A stretch of 64,000 nt of DNA, taken from positions 6,418,205-6,482,204 of the forward strand of contig JABACO010000005.1 of NCBI GenBank assembly GCA_013339895.1. Direction: 5' to 3'. This stretch comes from Ephydatia muelleri. Its lineage: Eukaryota; Porifera; Demospongiae; Spongillida; Spongillidae. The notes beneath the pieces were generated by a model. The model was not told where the DNA came from, did no database searches, and saw nothing but the letters and a program-made list of their open reading frames with translations. Shown here piece by piece: positions 43,831 through 55,900 of this stretch. A program made the translations under genes and the position numbers. Numbering within the stretch: position 1 is the stretch's first letter; each line of letters starts with the position of its first letter.

Positions 43831-46800
43831 AACCACTTCCAATTTCACCGTGGATTTCCAATTCCTGATATTTGATATTTGAATTGAAACATTCAAAAGC
43901 AAAGCAGAGTCGTAAACGGTTGGCATCAAATTTGGAAGGGAATATAACTCAGACTCTACTGACATAGAAATTCAAAAGGCATTTGTTGGTAAGCAAAAGG
44001 GATCACAATAAATGGTATGTATTATTACATACAGGATCCATCCATCATATATTTTATTGCAAATAAAATTGCCGGGTAACAATATAATTATAATTTTAAG
44101 TACTGCATAAGCATTACTGTTCCCATTCTCTAGATAGAAGTTAAGAAAAGGCCATATAATTGTGTAAACTTAATAAAATAAACTGTCCAATATGCATTAT
44201 GTAACAAATGTATTAATATGCATGGAATCCAAATGAATTTAGTGCTTTGATAAGCTGGTTTGTTCCCCCAATATACATGTATGCTAAAACTTTAATTATG
44301 CTCATTTAATAACAACTCAAAACATTCTTAAACACTACAATCAATGGTGGTCATCCCAGGAATGGTGTGTGTGTGTGTGGGGGGGGGGGGGGGGTAGTAC
44401 CCTTACTGGGAGCGCTGCTAATCCATTTCTTTTCATTTTTTTAAAGTTTTTTCTTTTTTGTGATGTCCCATGACAATGAGATTTAGAACATTGCTGCACA
44501 CAAAACATTACATAGCGCAGAGTGTACAACCAATTTCAAATAACATAGAAAATAGAAGACCAATTAAAGGCTGCCCGATAGTGAATAAAGTTAAATTAGT
44601 AAGCATTAACTAATGGTCTGATGCATTTACGAATGAGCATCTGCATTGAATGAAATAGTGACACTTTTTCAAAGCATTTTACTCCCTCATACAGGTGACT
44701 CTAATTCAAACATTTTATCCTCTTACAGGTGGATTTCAAAGCATGGCTGCTTTGTTTTTGAACAAGATTAGCTTTAAGTGACATGCTTCAGCTACAAGAA
44801 CAGAGGGGTTGGTAAGAATGCATCATTCAGTATTTTACAACACTATCATATGATACAAGTATATTGCAGCTTAAAATTAGTATGCTAACTTTTATTCCAT
44901 TTTGAATTTACCGAATAAGCCTGTTCAGTTTAATTAGTCGTACTGGTTACTATCCTTCAAATTGCAAAGCATTTTATATGGGTAACTATCCTGTTATGTT
45001 TGAAATTTCCACTATTCATTAAACTTCAAAGCATCATATGAGTGGACAATTGTTGAAATTTCAAAGCATTATAGTCCTCATGTCAATGCTCTTTATTCTT
45101 GTTTTTCTAAGCATTTCATTGTACAACTGTTTATGCATCACTATGTTTGAAATTTCAAACCATCATATGGGTACTCTTAAGGGCTTTTAGTCCTAATATG
45201 GAAGCATTTTACAGATGAATAACCAGTACCAATTTATTCTGATGGTATTTGGTCAATACATTAGTAGTAGTCGGATAGGAAACTGTCATTATTCTTGAAA
45301 TTTCAAAGAATTTTAGTCCCCATATGGGTGACTATTCAAAGCATTTTAGTCCCCATACGAGTAACTATTCCTGAATTTCTAAGCTTTTTATTGTTCAACT
45401 GTTTATGCATTGTATGGGAGACTATTCTTGAATTTAAAAGCATTGTATGTGACACAAATCCATTTGAAATTTCAATACATTAGTATTTATTTCGGATGGT
45501 AAACTTTCATTATTCAGATTATAATTTTGGACACTATATGACTATTCTTGAATTGCAAAGCATTTTACTCTACAACTATGGGAAAAGATTATTCTTGAAA
45601 TTTCAAAGCATCATATGGGTGCATTTTAGTACTCGTGGATGAATATCAAAGCACTTTACAGTTCTATGATGTGCGAATAACCTGTACAAATCTATTCTAT
45701 ATTTTTCTTTTGAAATTTCAAATACATTAGTATTTGAAGTGTCTTATTATTGAAATTTCAAAGCATTTAAGTCCCCATATAGGTGACGATTCTAGAAATT
45801 TAAAAACATTTTAGTCCCTATATGGGTGACTATTATCGAATTTTTATAAGGGAGACTATTCTTGAATTCAATGCATCATATGCAAGACTATTCAAATTTC
45901 AGAGCATTATGATAAATAACTTGTACAAATCTGTTTGAAATTGCATAGAGTAGTAGTCGGATAGCAACTTTCTTTATTCTTGAAATTTCAAAGCATTTTA
46001 GTCCTCTCTATACTTGAGTAGTAGTCATACATTGTTCTATTTTAGAATTTTAAGCATTGTATTGTACAAGCATCATATGGGGAAGACTTCTTGAAATGTC
46101 AGTGCATAATATGTGAGACTATTCTTGAAATTTCAGAGCATCATATGGGTGACTTGACTATTCTTAAATTTCCAAGCATTTTTAGGCCGTACTATCAAAA
46201 CAATTAGTCATTATTGTTAATTCACAGAACTATTTTTGTCCACCAAGTGTATGTGTTTAATTGTCGTTTATCATGAACCATGATATTATACTTCAAATTT
46301 CAAAGCATTTTAGTCCCCATACAGATCACTATTCTTGAATTTCAAATCATTTTAGTCTCCATACAGGTGACTGACTATTCCTCTGACAGCATTTTAGTCC
46401 TCATACACGTCGACCAACCACCCTTGATAGTCAAAGCATTTAGTCTCCACACAGGTGATTCTTGAGTAGTTGTTGGATATTATTATCAATCCATTCAGGT
46501 GGCTATTCTTCAGTATAGTAGTCTTAGTCCTCATGTTAAAACGTTTTACGGTACTATAATGGATGAATAACCTGTACTAATCTATTCTGTATTTGCTTGA
46601 AAGTTCAATACATTTACATGAAAATAGTAGTCAGATGGGAAACTTTCATTATCTTGAAATTTCAAAGCATATATCACAGCATTTCACAGTACTATGTTGT
46701 ATGAATAACCTGTACATATCTATTCTAAAAATGTATTTGCTTGACATTTATAGTAGTCACTTGAATTATTCTTGAAATTTCAATGCATCTAAGTGCCCAT

Positions 46801-47153
46801 TCAGGAAACTATTTCAAAGCATTTTACTCCTCATACAGGTGACTCTAATTCAAAACATTTTATCCTCTTTCAGGTGGATTTCAAAGCATGGCAATTGCTT
46901 TTGTGGTTCAGCATGATTAATATATTATCCTTCGGCATTTCAAGATTGGATCCAGGAAACAAGGAAGTTTATTCTGTAATCAATGATGACAAAACTAAAT
47001 GTTCTTTTTGTTGAGATTTGTCAAATACACTTATACACTTATAATATGGATTAGAAAGTAACTATGGAGACACCAACCTTGAACAAAACCTACACCTATT
47101 TCACAAAATGTTCAAAATGCATGGGAAATTCCACGGTGAAATTGGAAGAGGTT
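43831..47153. mobile_element. TTAA-flanked non-autonomous element, 3.3 kb, with internal repeats
   Basis: Ends AACCACTTCCAATTTCACCG and CGGTGAAATTGGAAGAGGTT are inverted repeats of about 30 bases. TTAA lies on each side (43827-43830 and 47154-47157). Removing the element and one TTAA restores the hAT-F frame through ETPVKSHGSVRHFF, which confirms the borders. No transposase is encoded; most of the interior is a degenerate repeat array. Confidence 0.88.
44690..46890. repeat. Degenerate repeat array around a TTTCAAAGCATTTTAGTCC motif
   Basis: Dozens of diverged copies of CTTGAAATTTCAAAGCATTT followed by TAGTCCCCATATGGGTGACTATT at about 40-70 bp spacing. The first and last copies share a longer stretch (CATACAGGTGACTCTAATTC near 44693 and 46836), then ..TCCTCTT(A/T)CAGGTGGATTTC, so the array is bounded by near-identical units. 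AT-rich, non-coding. Confidence 0.85.
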
Positions 47154-49099
47154 TTAACTGGTGTTTCAGGTACCTCACCATCTTCCGTCATTCGACGACT
47201 TACCCTTGTTGTTCTCCACTGAATGTTACTAGAATCTTGAACGCTTCATTCCATTATGCGGATTATATCCTGTGGTGCACTTCTCATTCCCTCGAGAGAT
47301 GCAATAACGCTATCAATCAATGCAAGTGCTTTCGCATAGTCCATGTTGACACTTTGAAGATACCGACTTAGAGATCCCGTTTTTGCAAATACCTCCTTAA
47401 ACAAGAAAGCAGTAGTCATAAATTCCCTAGTTTGAATTGATGAAACAACCCTGCTGCTTCAGATCGATGTTTTCAAATCGAACGAACTCCGTCTGGATTT
47501 GATCCAATGTTTGCAGAATGCATTCATAATGCTCGAGAAAAGTAGACAAGCACATTTCCCGTGCACTCCATCAGAATGTATTTCGTCGCTTGAGGGAACG
47601 GAGAGCACATCCCTGTGACCTTTTAACGTCTCAAACAAACCATGCATCTTTGGGGATCGGGTAAACAAGAGATAAAGTGCTTCCAAGTTCCCAAATAGGG
47701 TCACAACATCCACAGGAATGGCTGCTGCATCTGATATCACCAAGTTCAGGCAGTGAGCATAGCAGTGCAAGATGTTGGGGTTTATGCGCAGCCCATTGTA
47801 GCATCCATGCACTCATGTTGGATGCCCCATCATAGACTTGCATAAGCTATTAGCCTGTCAAAAGACATGTCTCTGAGCTGCAGCACTGACATAATGACTC
47901 CATACAAGTCTTCTGCTGTAGTTCCTGGAGCTCGCTGGCAAGCCAGAAGGTGTTCTGATACATGACCATTCAAATTGACTAAATAAACGAACACAAATAC
48001 TCACCTGCTCATGATGGCTAGTGTCTGGCGTTGTGTCTGCCATAAGTGACCAAGCTCTGCAATGTTGTATTGCTTTAACAATTGTGCAAGTAATGTGTTT
48101 ATGAATGATGGATATTAGTTTTATTCTGGGACTTGTAGCTCATAAAGGTCAGTACAGAGCCACGACCTTTCTGTCCTGATGAGCCCGCACTATAGTGGAC
48201 TGACGCTCAATTATCTTTTCTAAATGCTCCTGCAGTGGTGGGTCGTAAGTGGAAAGCAATTTTAGAGCTTATACAGTTGTCTGTCATCATCTCCCTATGC
48301 CCTCCTAGTGGAAGACCTTGGCGACCAAGAAACATCAAAACATTAACAATATACGTTCCAACACTGACCTGTTCTTAGCAATGACTGCTCGTTTGCGAGC
48401 ATTTTCAACACCATCCGCCCTTGCGAAAGCTTGTTGAACTGTGTCATCTTGCAAAAAAAAAGTGCCTGGGATACAATAGCATTCCTGTGGGCACAAGACG
48501 ACTCATGCTTTAAAACTGCACTATATTGCTTCTTCCAGTTACAAAATCCTTAATTGGGTTGTGAATGCATTCCCCTGGTTGGCTCTCCAATGTTCGCCTC
48601 TTAAAGTGGCATCACTAAATAAGAGACAGGGTAGGCAGTTCAAAGCATCTTTACTGACAGAGTATGATATCCACTGCCGCCTTATACCATCAGAGTGAAC
48701 AAATACCTGTTTAGAACAGTGCCGCTGCATACTTATCTGAGAGTGGTTTAGCATATGTTTTGTTGGCTGACAAGGACCGAGTTCAATGACATCATATTTT
48801 TCACAAACGCTTAATCTGCACCCAAGCAACGCTACATGATCCAATACACCGGTTTTGCTGTCAAAATAAATGCCAAACTTTGCTGCTACTGCCTCAGTTG
48901 AGCCAGTTCTCACTGCTGTTGCCGATGTTGTTTGATCTGAAACTTTCACGGATATTGGGTCATTACTTCCGACTTCATCACAGACAGTTATTTGGACCTT
49001 AATTGTACGTGAGTCAATTTGCACGGACGTTGAATTAATAATTGGTTCACAGTCCATACTTGGTGCCTCTTCATTAGAATGTGGTGATGTTATATCCAA

Positions 49100-51480
49100 G
49101 TGCTGCCTTTGTTATGCTTCAGCTTTCATTTTGCACTGAAATAAAAAAGGAGAGGGTGTGTTGCGGAATGACGTAAACAATGCTATTCAAACCACATGAG
49201 GTGTTATGCAAACAAACCTATTGTGTAGATGCCAGCACTCAAGGATGTTTGCAGTGAGGCCAATGCTACGATGGAGCATCCAATACGGTTGGCTGACATA
49301 GTTGAGTTGCAATGCAGACATTGTTGAAGAGTCCAGAGCTACTTGCCCCATTGCTATATGGGCGTGCTCCGCAGCGGCTTCTGACACAGTGAAAATGAAA
49401 ATAATTCTTTGAGACCACTGGAAATGCAGCGTCTGCAAAGCTACTGAAATACTCTCCAAGACGAGCATGCAATAACACTATCACAATTAATTGCACTAAC
49501 AACGCCAGCAGAGAAGCGGATGGATTACATCATCGCTATGTGGTCATTCCGAAATTCATTACCTCACATGATACATATCCTGGCAGTTGCTAATTGGTTA
49601 GCCTGAAAGGGAAGTGTTATTTTTATAGTCCCTTCCTAAGAGAAGATACTAGACTCGGCGCGCTCCATTTATAGAATTAAACTTACGGCTACTATGCCCA
49701 AACAAAGTGACGTAACGGTAAGGCGTTAAGATATAGGCAGATCGAGCACTGTGTTTTACATAGTTTTCGAGACATGAATGTGTCATACTCAATGGAAAGA
49801 AATAAAAAAAAAAACATAATTTTGACCAGGTATAAAACTCACGGTTGGAGCGACCGTATCTTTTGTGGTCAAAATTTCAAGACTTGGTATCAAGATAGCT
49901 ACAGATGTAGATGATAATCACGTGCCATCGGATAGTTGGTTTGCCGTCAATACGTCTTTAGGACAAGAACATTGTTTTAAAAGCAAAGCCTTACAAATCC
50001 GCGCACAGTTGTTGCCCCTATATCCAATAAAGAATGGTTACTATTCTTTTTTTTTTTTCATGCATGGTTCATGGGCTTCGAGTATCCTGATATTTCTGCC
50101 TGACTTTCAATGGGCCAGGTACATGTAACTCTCACTGATTTGCATCCGATTTGCACCTTGACCGCACGATGGTGAACCACAGATATTAGAATAGTGGGCC
50201 AACTCAATCAACACCAATCAACAGGTACACTCCTAGTCCAGTACCCAGGACTTAACAGATAGCCTGACACCCTTAACAAGTCCCTTCTGTGCGACACTGG
50301 TTATTTAGATCTGTCACACATTTCGCATTGAGATGAAGCAGTCAGCATAAGACACTGGAACTCGTATTAAATTACGTACTCCTCATACATAAAGGGCGGA
50401 TCTTCGTTTTTCTTATATAAGTATTGAATAATTATGTCATTTACCTGGATACAGACAGTTCTGCATGGGATGTCCATTGCTGCATATTGCACTTGATGAC
50501 TGATGTTTATAGACACAAGCATGCTACACATAGGGCGCTGTCATGACCATTTCACTAAAGCTTGCTAAATGACGAGTGGTGATGGTTTCAGTGATGACTG
50601 GGGCAGTACTGGTAGTGGTGGTTACTACAGCCTGTTGCTGCGTGTGCATTCAGGCACAATATACATGTGTTATCTCTAATTGAAGAGGGTAAAGCCATAC
50701 ACTTGCCCCAAACTGCCTCCCTTCAGCCACACCTCCAACTACATAGTATTTCATGCATATGTTAGCATTTTTTAACATTTCAAGGTCTTATCAAAGTGCC
50801 AGCACTATTCATGATATATTTAAGTGTTCTGACTAAATACTGTGCAACATCCTACCTTCTCCACCTGCAATATCCTCATAGAATATTAAAAGGGCATTCA
50901 TTAAACTTGTAAATGTATGTCAGCATTGCAACTGTCTACCTGTAACAGCTGAACATTCTTCACAACTTCACATCACACTATTTCGCCCTAACTCCATCAC
51001 AAAAGCCTTCATGCATACATTACCTCCCACTGCTATCTTGAATCATACCTGTAGAGTGTTTATATAGGCTTGAACGTACTGGTGGTGAGGCTGGATGAGG
51101 CCCCCTTCACTGATTACTCAATACCCTTGATGAGCCAAAACAACAAAGGCAGATGGGGCAGCAGCAGGCTACACACACTATTAATACCGAACCACACAAA
51201 CAAGCTTATATTATAAGCGCATGACGTGTGTCAACGTACAAACCAGAATATGAGGAGAAGGAATATGAAGAAGCATTGTTCCCTTATCACCACAGCTATT
51301 GTGTATTATCTAGCTATGTGTGATTCATGTTGGCATGCTGCATAATTCTGTTAGTCATATGCATTGACATAACTACATAATGCTGCTACATGTATTACTG
51401 TTGTAATGTGATTTATCATGACACAATTGCATAATGCTGCGTAAGCATAAGCACGAGCATACATGCACCTTCACAGTACA
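49100..51480. other. Intergenic, no confident gene
   Basis: Probably holds the 5' end of hAT-F, but no terminal repeat was recognised. No host gene seen. A short plus-strand hydrophobic frame near 50585 (VLVVVVTTACCCVC) is not supported by context. Confidence 0.4.
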
Positions 51481-51489
51481 CCAGAGCAT

Positions 51490-52700
51490 TGTAGGTGTGA
51501 GTACAGGATGGGCTTAGTGTACCCACACTGAGTGATATCGGTAACTACGGAACTGCTACAGGTAAGGCCACTTATCCATATGGGTTAGAGGGAGCGCAGT
51601 CCACTAGAAGAAAATTAAAGCAGATATGGAATGTGTCCTCCGTTAAAAAATGATGTGTAAAATAAAACGACAGAACACCCTAGTTTAAAAACAAAATGCC
51701 TGCTCCACTGTTTTTGTAGGCCAGTATATTGCACACAGCCTGTACCTCAAGTATGCTGATGTTGCACACATTTCCCCACACTCCATTGTAAAGCACCTCC
51801 ACCCTCCCAAGATTAGTGCTGAAGCCCCCAGAGAGATGCATCAAACCAGTCACACTTACTGAAATTAGAGGAAGGAATATGTAAGCCCATTACTGGTCTT
51901 CTTTAGCCACAACTCCTCCATAAAAATTGATGGCTGCCCCTGAACATGATGTGTTTCCAGATATGAAGCATTTTGAAGACATAGAGGTTCCTGATGACTT
52001 CGGTACAACACCACTTGCAAGACGGTCATTTTGAATTTAGAAGAAAATCAATAAAAAGGAAACCCCAATACATATTTTTAAAGCATAGCCCAATAATGAG
52101 ATAATTTCATTTGATATACAGCATTGTTTTAGTGCATACAATACAGTGATTTAAATATAGTTTTTGATTGCAGTTCTTCATTTCGAATGTACTAGAAGGC
52201 TTCAATCATAGGTACAGCAATCATGCACGAGATACATATTGTTATTTGCAAACTGCTCATAATTTCTGATGTTGGTATAAAATGGTAACAGTTTAGATAC
52301 TATTTTTTATTCCCACTGCAGATGTTATATTTACTTGCATGTGGAAGACACACCTCTATTGTATCCCAACCTCTGACACACCACAGAGGCATAACTGGAT
52401 GTCCATCCTGTAGGACACACTCGATACCACTTCAGTGATGCCTGGTCATATATCTCAACTGCTCCCTGTCCATTGGTGGGGGATCCTACCAAACGTACAT
52501 CTCCATCAGACACACCTTATATGGGAGTAAGGGGGATAAGGGGGTAAGAGGGAGCTAGCTGTTATCCCCACAATAACTAACTCTGTCTGCAGACCACAGC
52601 AGCATCAGAGGCATGGGTACACCCAGTGGTGGTCTCAGAGTGAGACCACTGGCTGAGAGATGTCTCTGTTCCATTACACCTCACGGCTCCTTCTCTTCCA
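51490..52700 (-). pseudogene. Inverted, decayed copy of SRCR receptor 3' exons
   Basis: On the minus strand, in order: GAVRCNGTETSLSQWSHSET plus VVCRQS (52700-52577), VSDGDVRLVGSPTNGQGAVE and onward (52513-52331), a block with SKCFISGNTSCSGAAINFYG (about 52020-51900), SGGFSTNLGRVEVLYNGVWG (51840-51720) and TDITQCGYTK (51590-51490). Each matches an exon of the gene at 52947-61341, mirrored. Decay: GNVCNISIL replaces the expected GTVCNKTWT, and a deletion shifts the frame after CGYTK. Neither a signal-peptide exon nor a membrane exon was found for this copy. Confidence 0.8.
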
Positions 52701-52946
52701 ATACGGCAAAGAATATGTTCAATACCAGGGGGCGGGGCACTCTTTGAGGGCGATAACCAATATATGATAGTGTTGAGGAGGAGGTCGGGAGGGTAAGTGG
52801 GATCCTCACATCTGTATACACGCATCACAGCACGTGAAAGAAATGGTTTTTGTTTCTTGCTAATCGCAATCTAGCAGGATTGGCTGCTCGATGTTCCATT
52901 GAAATGTATGGGTGGGCGAAGCACCTATTTTTAACTACCAATTACT

Positions 52947-55900
52947 ATGACGTCATCGTCGCAAATGTGGAAAGTTACTTTGTTTGCAGTTTTCCTATTC
53001 CCGTCTTGTCTAGGTAAGCTCAGAACTGCAGCTCACCACTGCCTAAATTATCGCATCTCACATGCACGCAGCCCAGCCCCCGTGCTCATCAGGCGCCACC
53101 AGAGTGGCTCCCTTTACCAGCTCGCTACCGGTAATCACGTACGCCGGTATCGTGGAGGTGTGTCTGAACGGGACGTGGGGTTCCGTGTGCGCCGACAGTC
53201 CCAACACCCTCTGGAGCGAGAAGAACGCCCAGGTGTTCTGTCAAGGCCTGGGCTTCAGCGGAGCACTCAATCCCGTGGATCAGAGCACGTAAGAAGGGGG
53301 GAGGGGCCACCTTGACAGAACACCTGGGTGTCCATTTTCATAGGCGTACAGTTTTATTTCGCCAGGGGCGGGGGTAAAGGCCCTATATTATATAATATTG
53401 TATGGATAATGCTAGGCATTAAACTGCCAAGATTGCTGCATTAAACTGCCAGTGTAAAGAAAGTCATGCGTGGCCAATGAATGTCAAGAATCACTCGTGT
53501 GGCTTTGGGCATGAGTCATAATTGAAGTCGTTTGAGAAGCCATGCAAAGCCTTGAAACTGCTTCCCTGTTCGCTCGTGTGCACTAATGCGATCGAGAGGT
53601 CGCTTTAGTGCACATGAGCGATCGAGAGGTCGCTTTAGTGCTCGAGAGGTCGCTTTAGTGCACATGAGCGATCGAGAGGTCGCTTTAGTGCACATGAGCG
53701 ATCGAGAGGTCGCTTTAGTGCTCGAGAGGTCGCTTTAGTGCACATGAGCGATCGAGAGGTCGCTTTAGTGCTCGAGAGGTCGCTTTAGTGCACATGAGCG
53801 ATCGAGAGGTCGCTTTAGTGCTCGAGAGGTCGCTTTAGTGCACATGAGCGATCGAGAGGTCGCTTTAGTGCTCGAGAGGTCGCTTTAGTGCACATGAGCG
53901 ATCGAGAGGTCGCTTTAGTGCACATGAGCGATGGAACTGTCACGGCAAAAATTATCCTACCAAAAATTGATCCTAGGATAAATTTTTGCTGCCAAATATT
54001 ATCCTACTCTGCCAAAAAATATCCTATGTAACCGTACGTACTAACGTAGACAAAAAAGTTGGGATTATGACAATGAATATAACAATAGGTTATGGGTCTT
54101 CATTTCAGCCTCATTGTTCCTACGCTATTTCTTGCAATTTCTGCAGAACCACGCTTGTCGTTTGACTTTCACTGCTCTTTGTGGAATGGATCGCTCACAT
54201 TCCGTATGATACCATTCGGAACATCCATCACATTGTATCATTAGTGCTGACTCCTGTCCTCTGCAATGGCAATATATATCTATAGTCTCTTCATTCACAA
54301 ACCTGTGACTTTTTTCTTGATATGTGCTGGGAAATGGAAACATCTTTTTAGCTTCCAGGCATTCAACCAGATGCTGCCTCATCTTTTGCCCGTCATAGAC
54401 ATGACATCTTGACCATAGCACAGGCTTGTGGCAAAAGCAATGGCATATACACCACAGTCATGCCCATTCATCTGTTTATCCACATTTGTATGATGAACTG
54501 TGATCATAGGCTGACTGCTATGCATTATTGCACATATCTGATCTGCAATAGATGTATGGTCAAAGATTGAACAATACATGCTGTCACAAATGTTGATATG
54601 TGACGGTTGGGCATCCAAGTTAGAAACTGTTACCCAGTGGTTAGCTCCATTATGCAGTATTTGATCTTTTATTATGTCAAAGCTTAGATTTGATCCCAGT
54701 GTAGTGTACTGCAGTCCTGGAGTAGAAAAATGCCAATTTTAACAATGTTTGGGCTGCATTTATTATTCTATCGTCCAACCACCCTGTTACTGAAAGAATT
54801 GTATTTCTGTCTTGTGTATATTGAGCCGAATGGTTTCTACCTCAACCCATTTCTCATTTACTTCCACTCCTTTGAATCTTTCTTCCTTGTCTGATTTTGG
54901 AACTTTTCGCCTTCTCAATGCTAATGGATACAACATGCTACATGCTAATGGATACAACATGCATGCTAATGGATACAACATCATTTTAAAATTACACTCT
55001 GCTGATAATAGCCTAATTTGGTATACCTTTTTCTTTGAAATCTTGATGGCATTCTAGCTCAGGAATCCCTGGTTAAAAAATAAATAAAATAAAATATAAT
55101 AACTAGAAATTTAAGTTATGAATACCAATTCATGAATCTCACACAAAAGAATTTACCATATTCTCTCGTGTCATATATCCTCTTGCAGAAATCATCTAAT
55201 TCAGCTGCAGTCATCTTCACATATAATTTTCCATACAGATGTACAGTATTCATGCACACTTAACACTTGACTTTACACCAATAGTACTCCAATAATTCCA
55301 CGACTGGAACCATACTATGGTTGGCAGGTACTACATTTTTCTTGAATTCATCAAACTGACTATGAAGTTCTTCTTTTATGATTTCAAAATCTCCTCCATA
55401 GATTTCTTGAAGAGTTTTCTTCTTGCTTTTATTCATAAACTCCTCCCACAATGCAACGTTTAAACATTCTTACTGATAGCATACTCACCAGAGCTCTTTC
55501 ATGCTCAATGTTGTTGACTAGAGAGATTGTACATTATTAATGGACACTATACTACATGCATGCATGCATTATACTACTACACATACATCAAAGTCTTCAT
55601 CTTCATCTGCTGTGTATGCCAACATAAGAGCTCCAGTTCTCCACATACGCATGAGATGAGTAGAAAGAAGTTGGTCACTCTATACTCTCTACTTGTTAGA
55701 GAACTATCAATCCTAGTCTTCAGGTCACAGGCATCTGCAGCAATTGGTTGCTTGTGACTGGCAGATGAAGTCAATTGCTTAGAGATGATGGCTGGGGTAA
55801 AACTGACTCTGATAGCTGCTTTGGGGATTGGGGTGTGGAGATGGATGGTGATGGTTCCCGTGATGAAGATCGTTTATACACTTTCAAGTGTGCTCCATTA

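Larger units (their letters stand above)
43149..49099 (-). pseudogene. hAT-F transposase (TTF-finger type), interrupted
   Basis: The minus-strand gene begins at ATG 49099. The zinc-finger region reads YDVIELGPCQPTKHM, RRQWISYSVSKDALNCLPCL and LFSDATLRGEHWRANQGNAF (about 48840-48540). Core blocks follow: YAHCLNLVISDAA, FGNLEALYLLFTRSPKMHGL and LSRYLQSVNMD (47780-47340). The part read across the inserted TTAA element is SVRHFFVALDTILASMRRRF (47170-43740), and the dimerisation end is TERFFSALKRIKTRLRSTMA (43350-43270). Several frameshifts and missing segments make it inactive. Its ends were not identified; the 3' end falls in or beyond the N gap. Similar to hAT-A. Confidence 0.8.

Noticed and set aside
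50585-50700. Short hydrophobic plus-strand frame that could be a membrane exon of an SRCR gene
   Set aside because: The neighbouring SRCR copy is on the minus strand, and there is no matching exon phase or homology to the real membrane exon at 61211-61341.
53585-53933. CRISPR-like alternation of repeat and spacer
   Set aside because: The alternating segments are identical copies rather than unique spacers.
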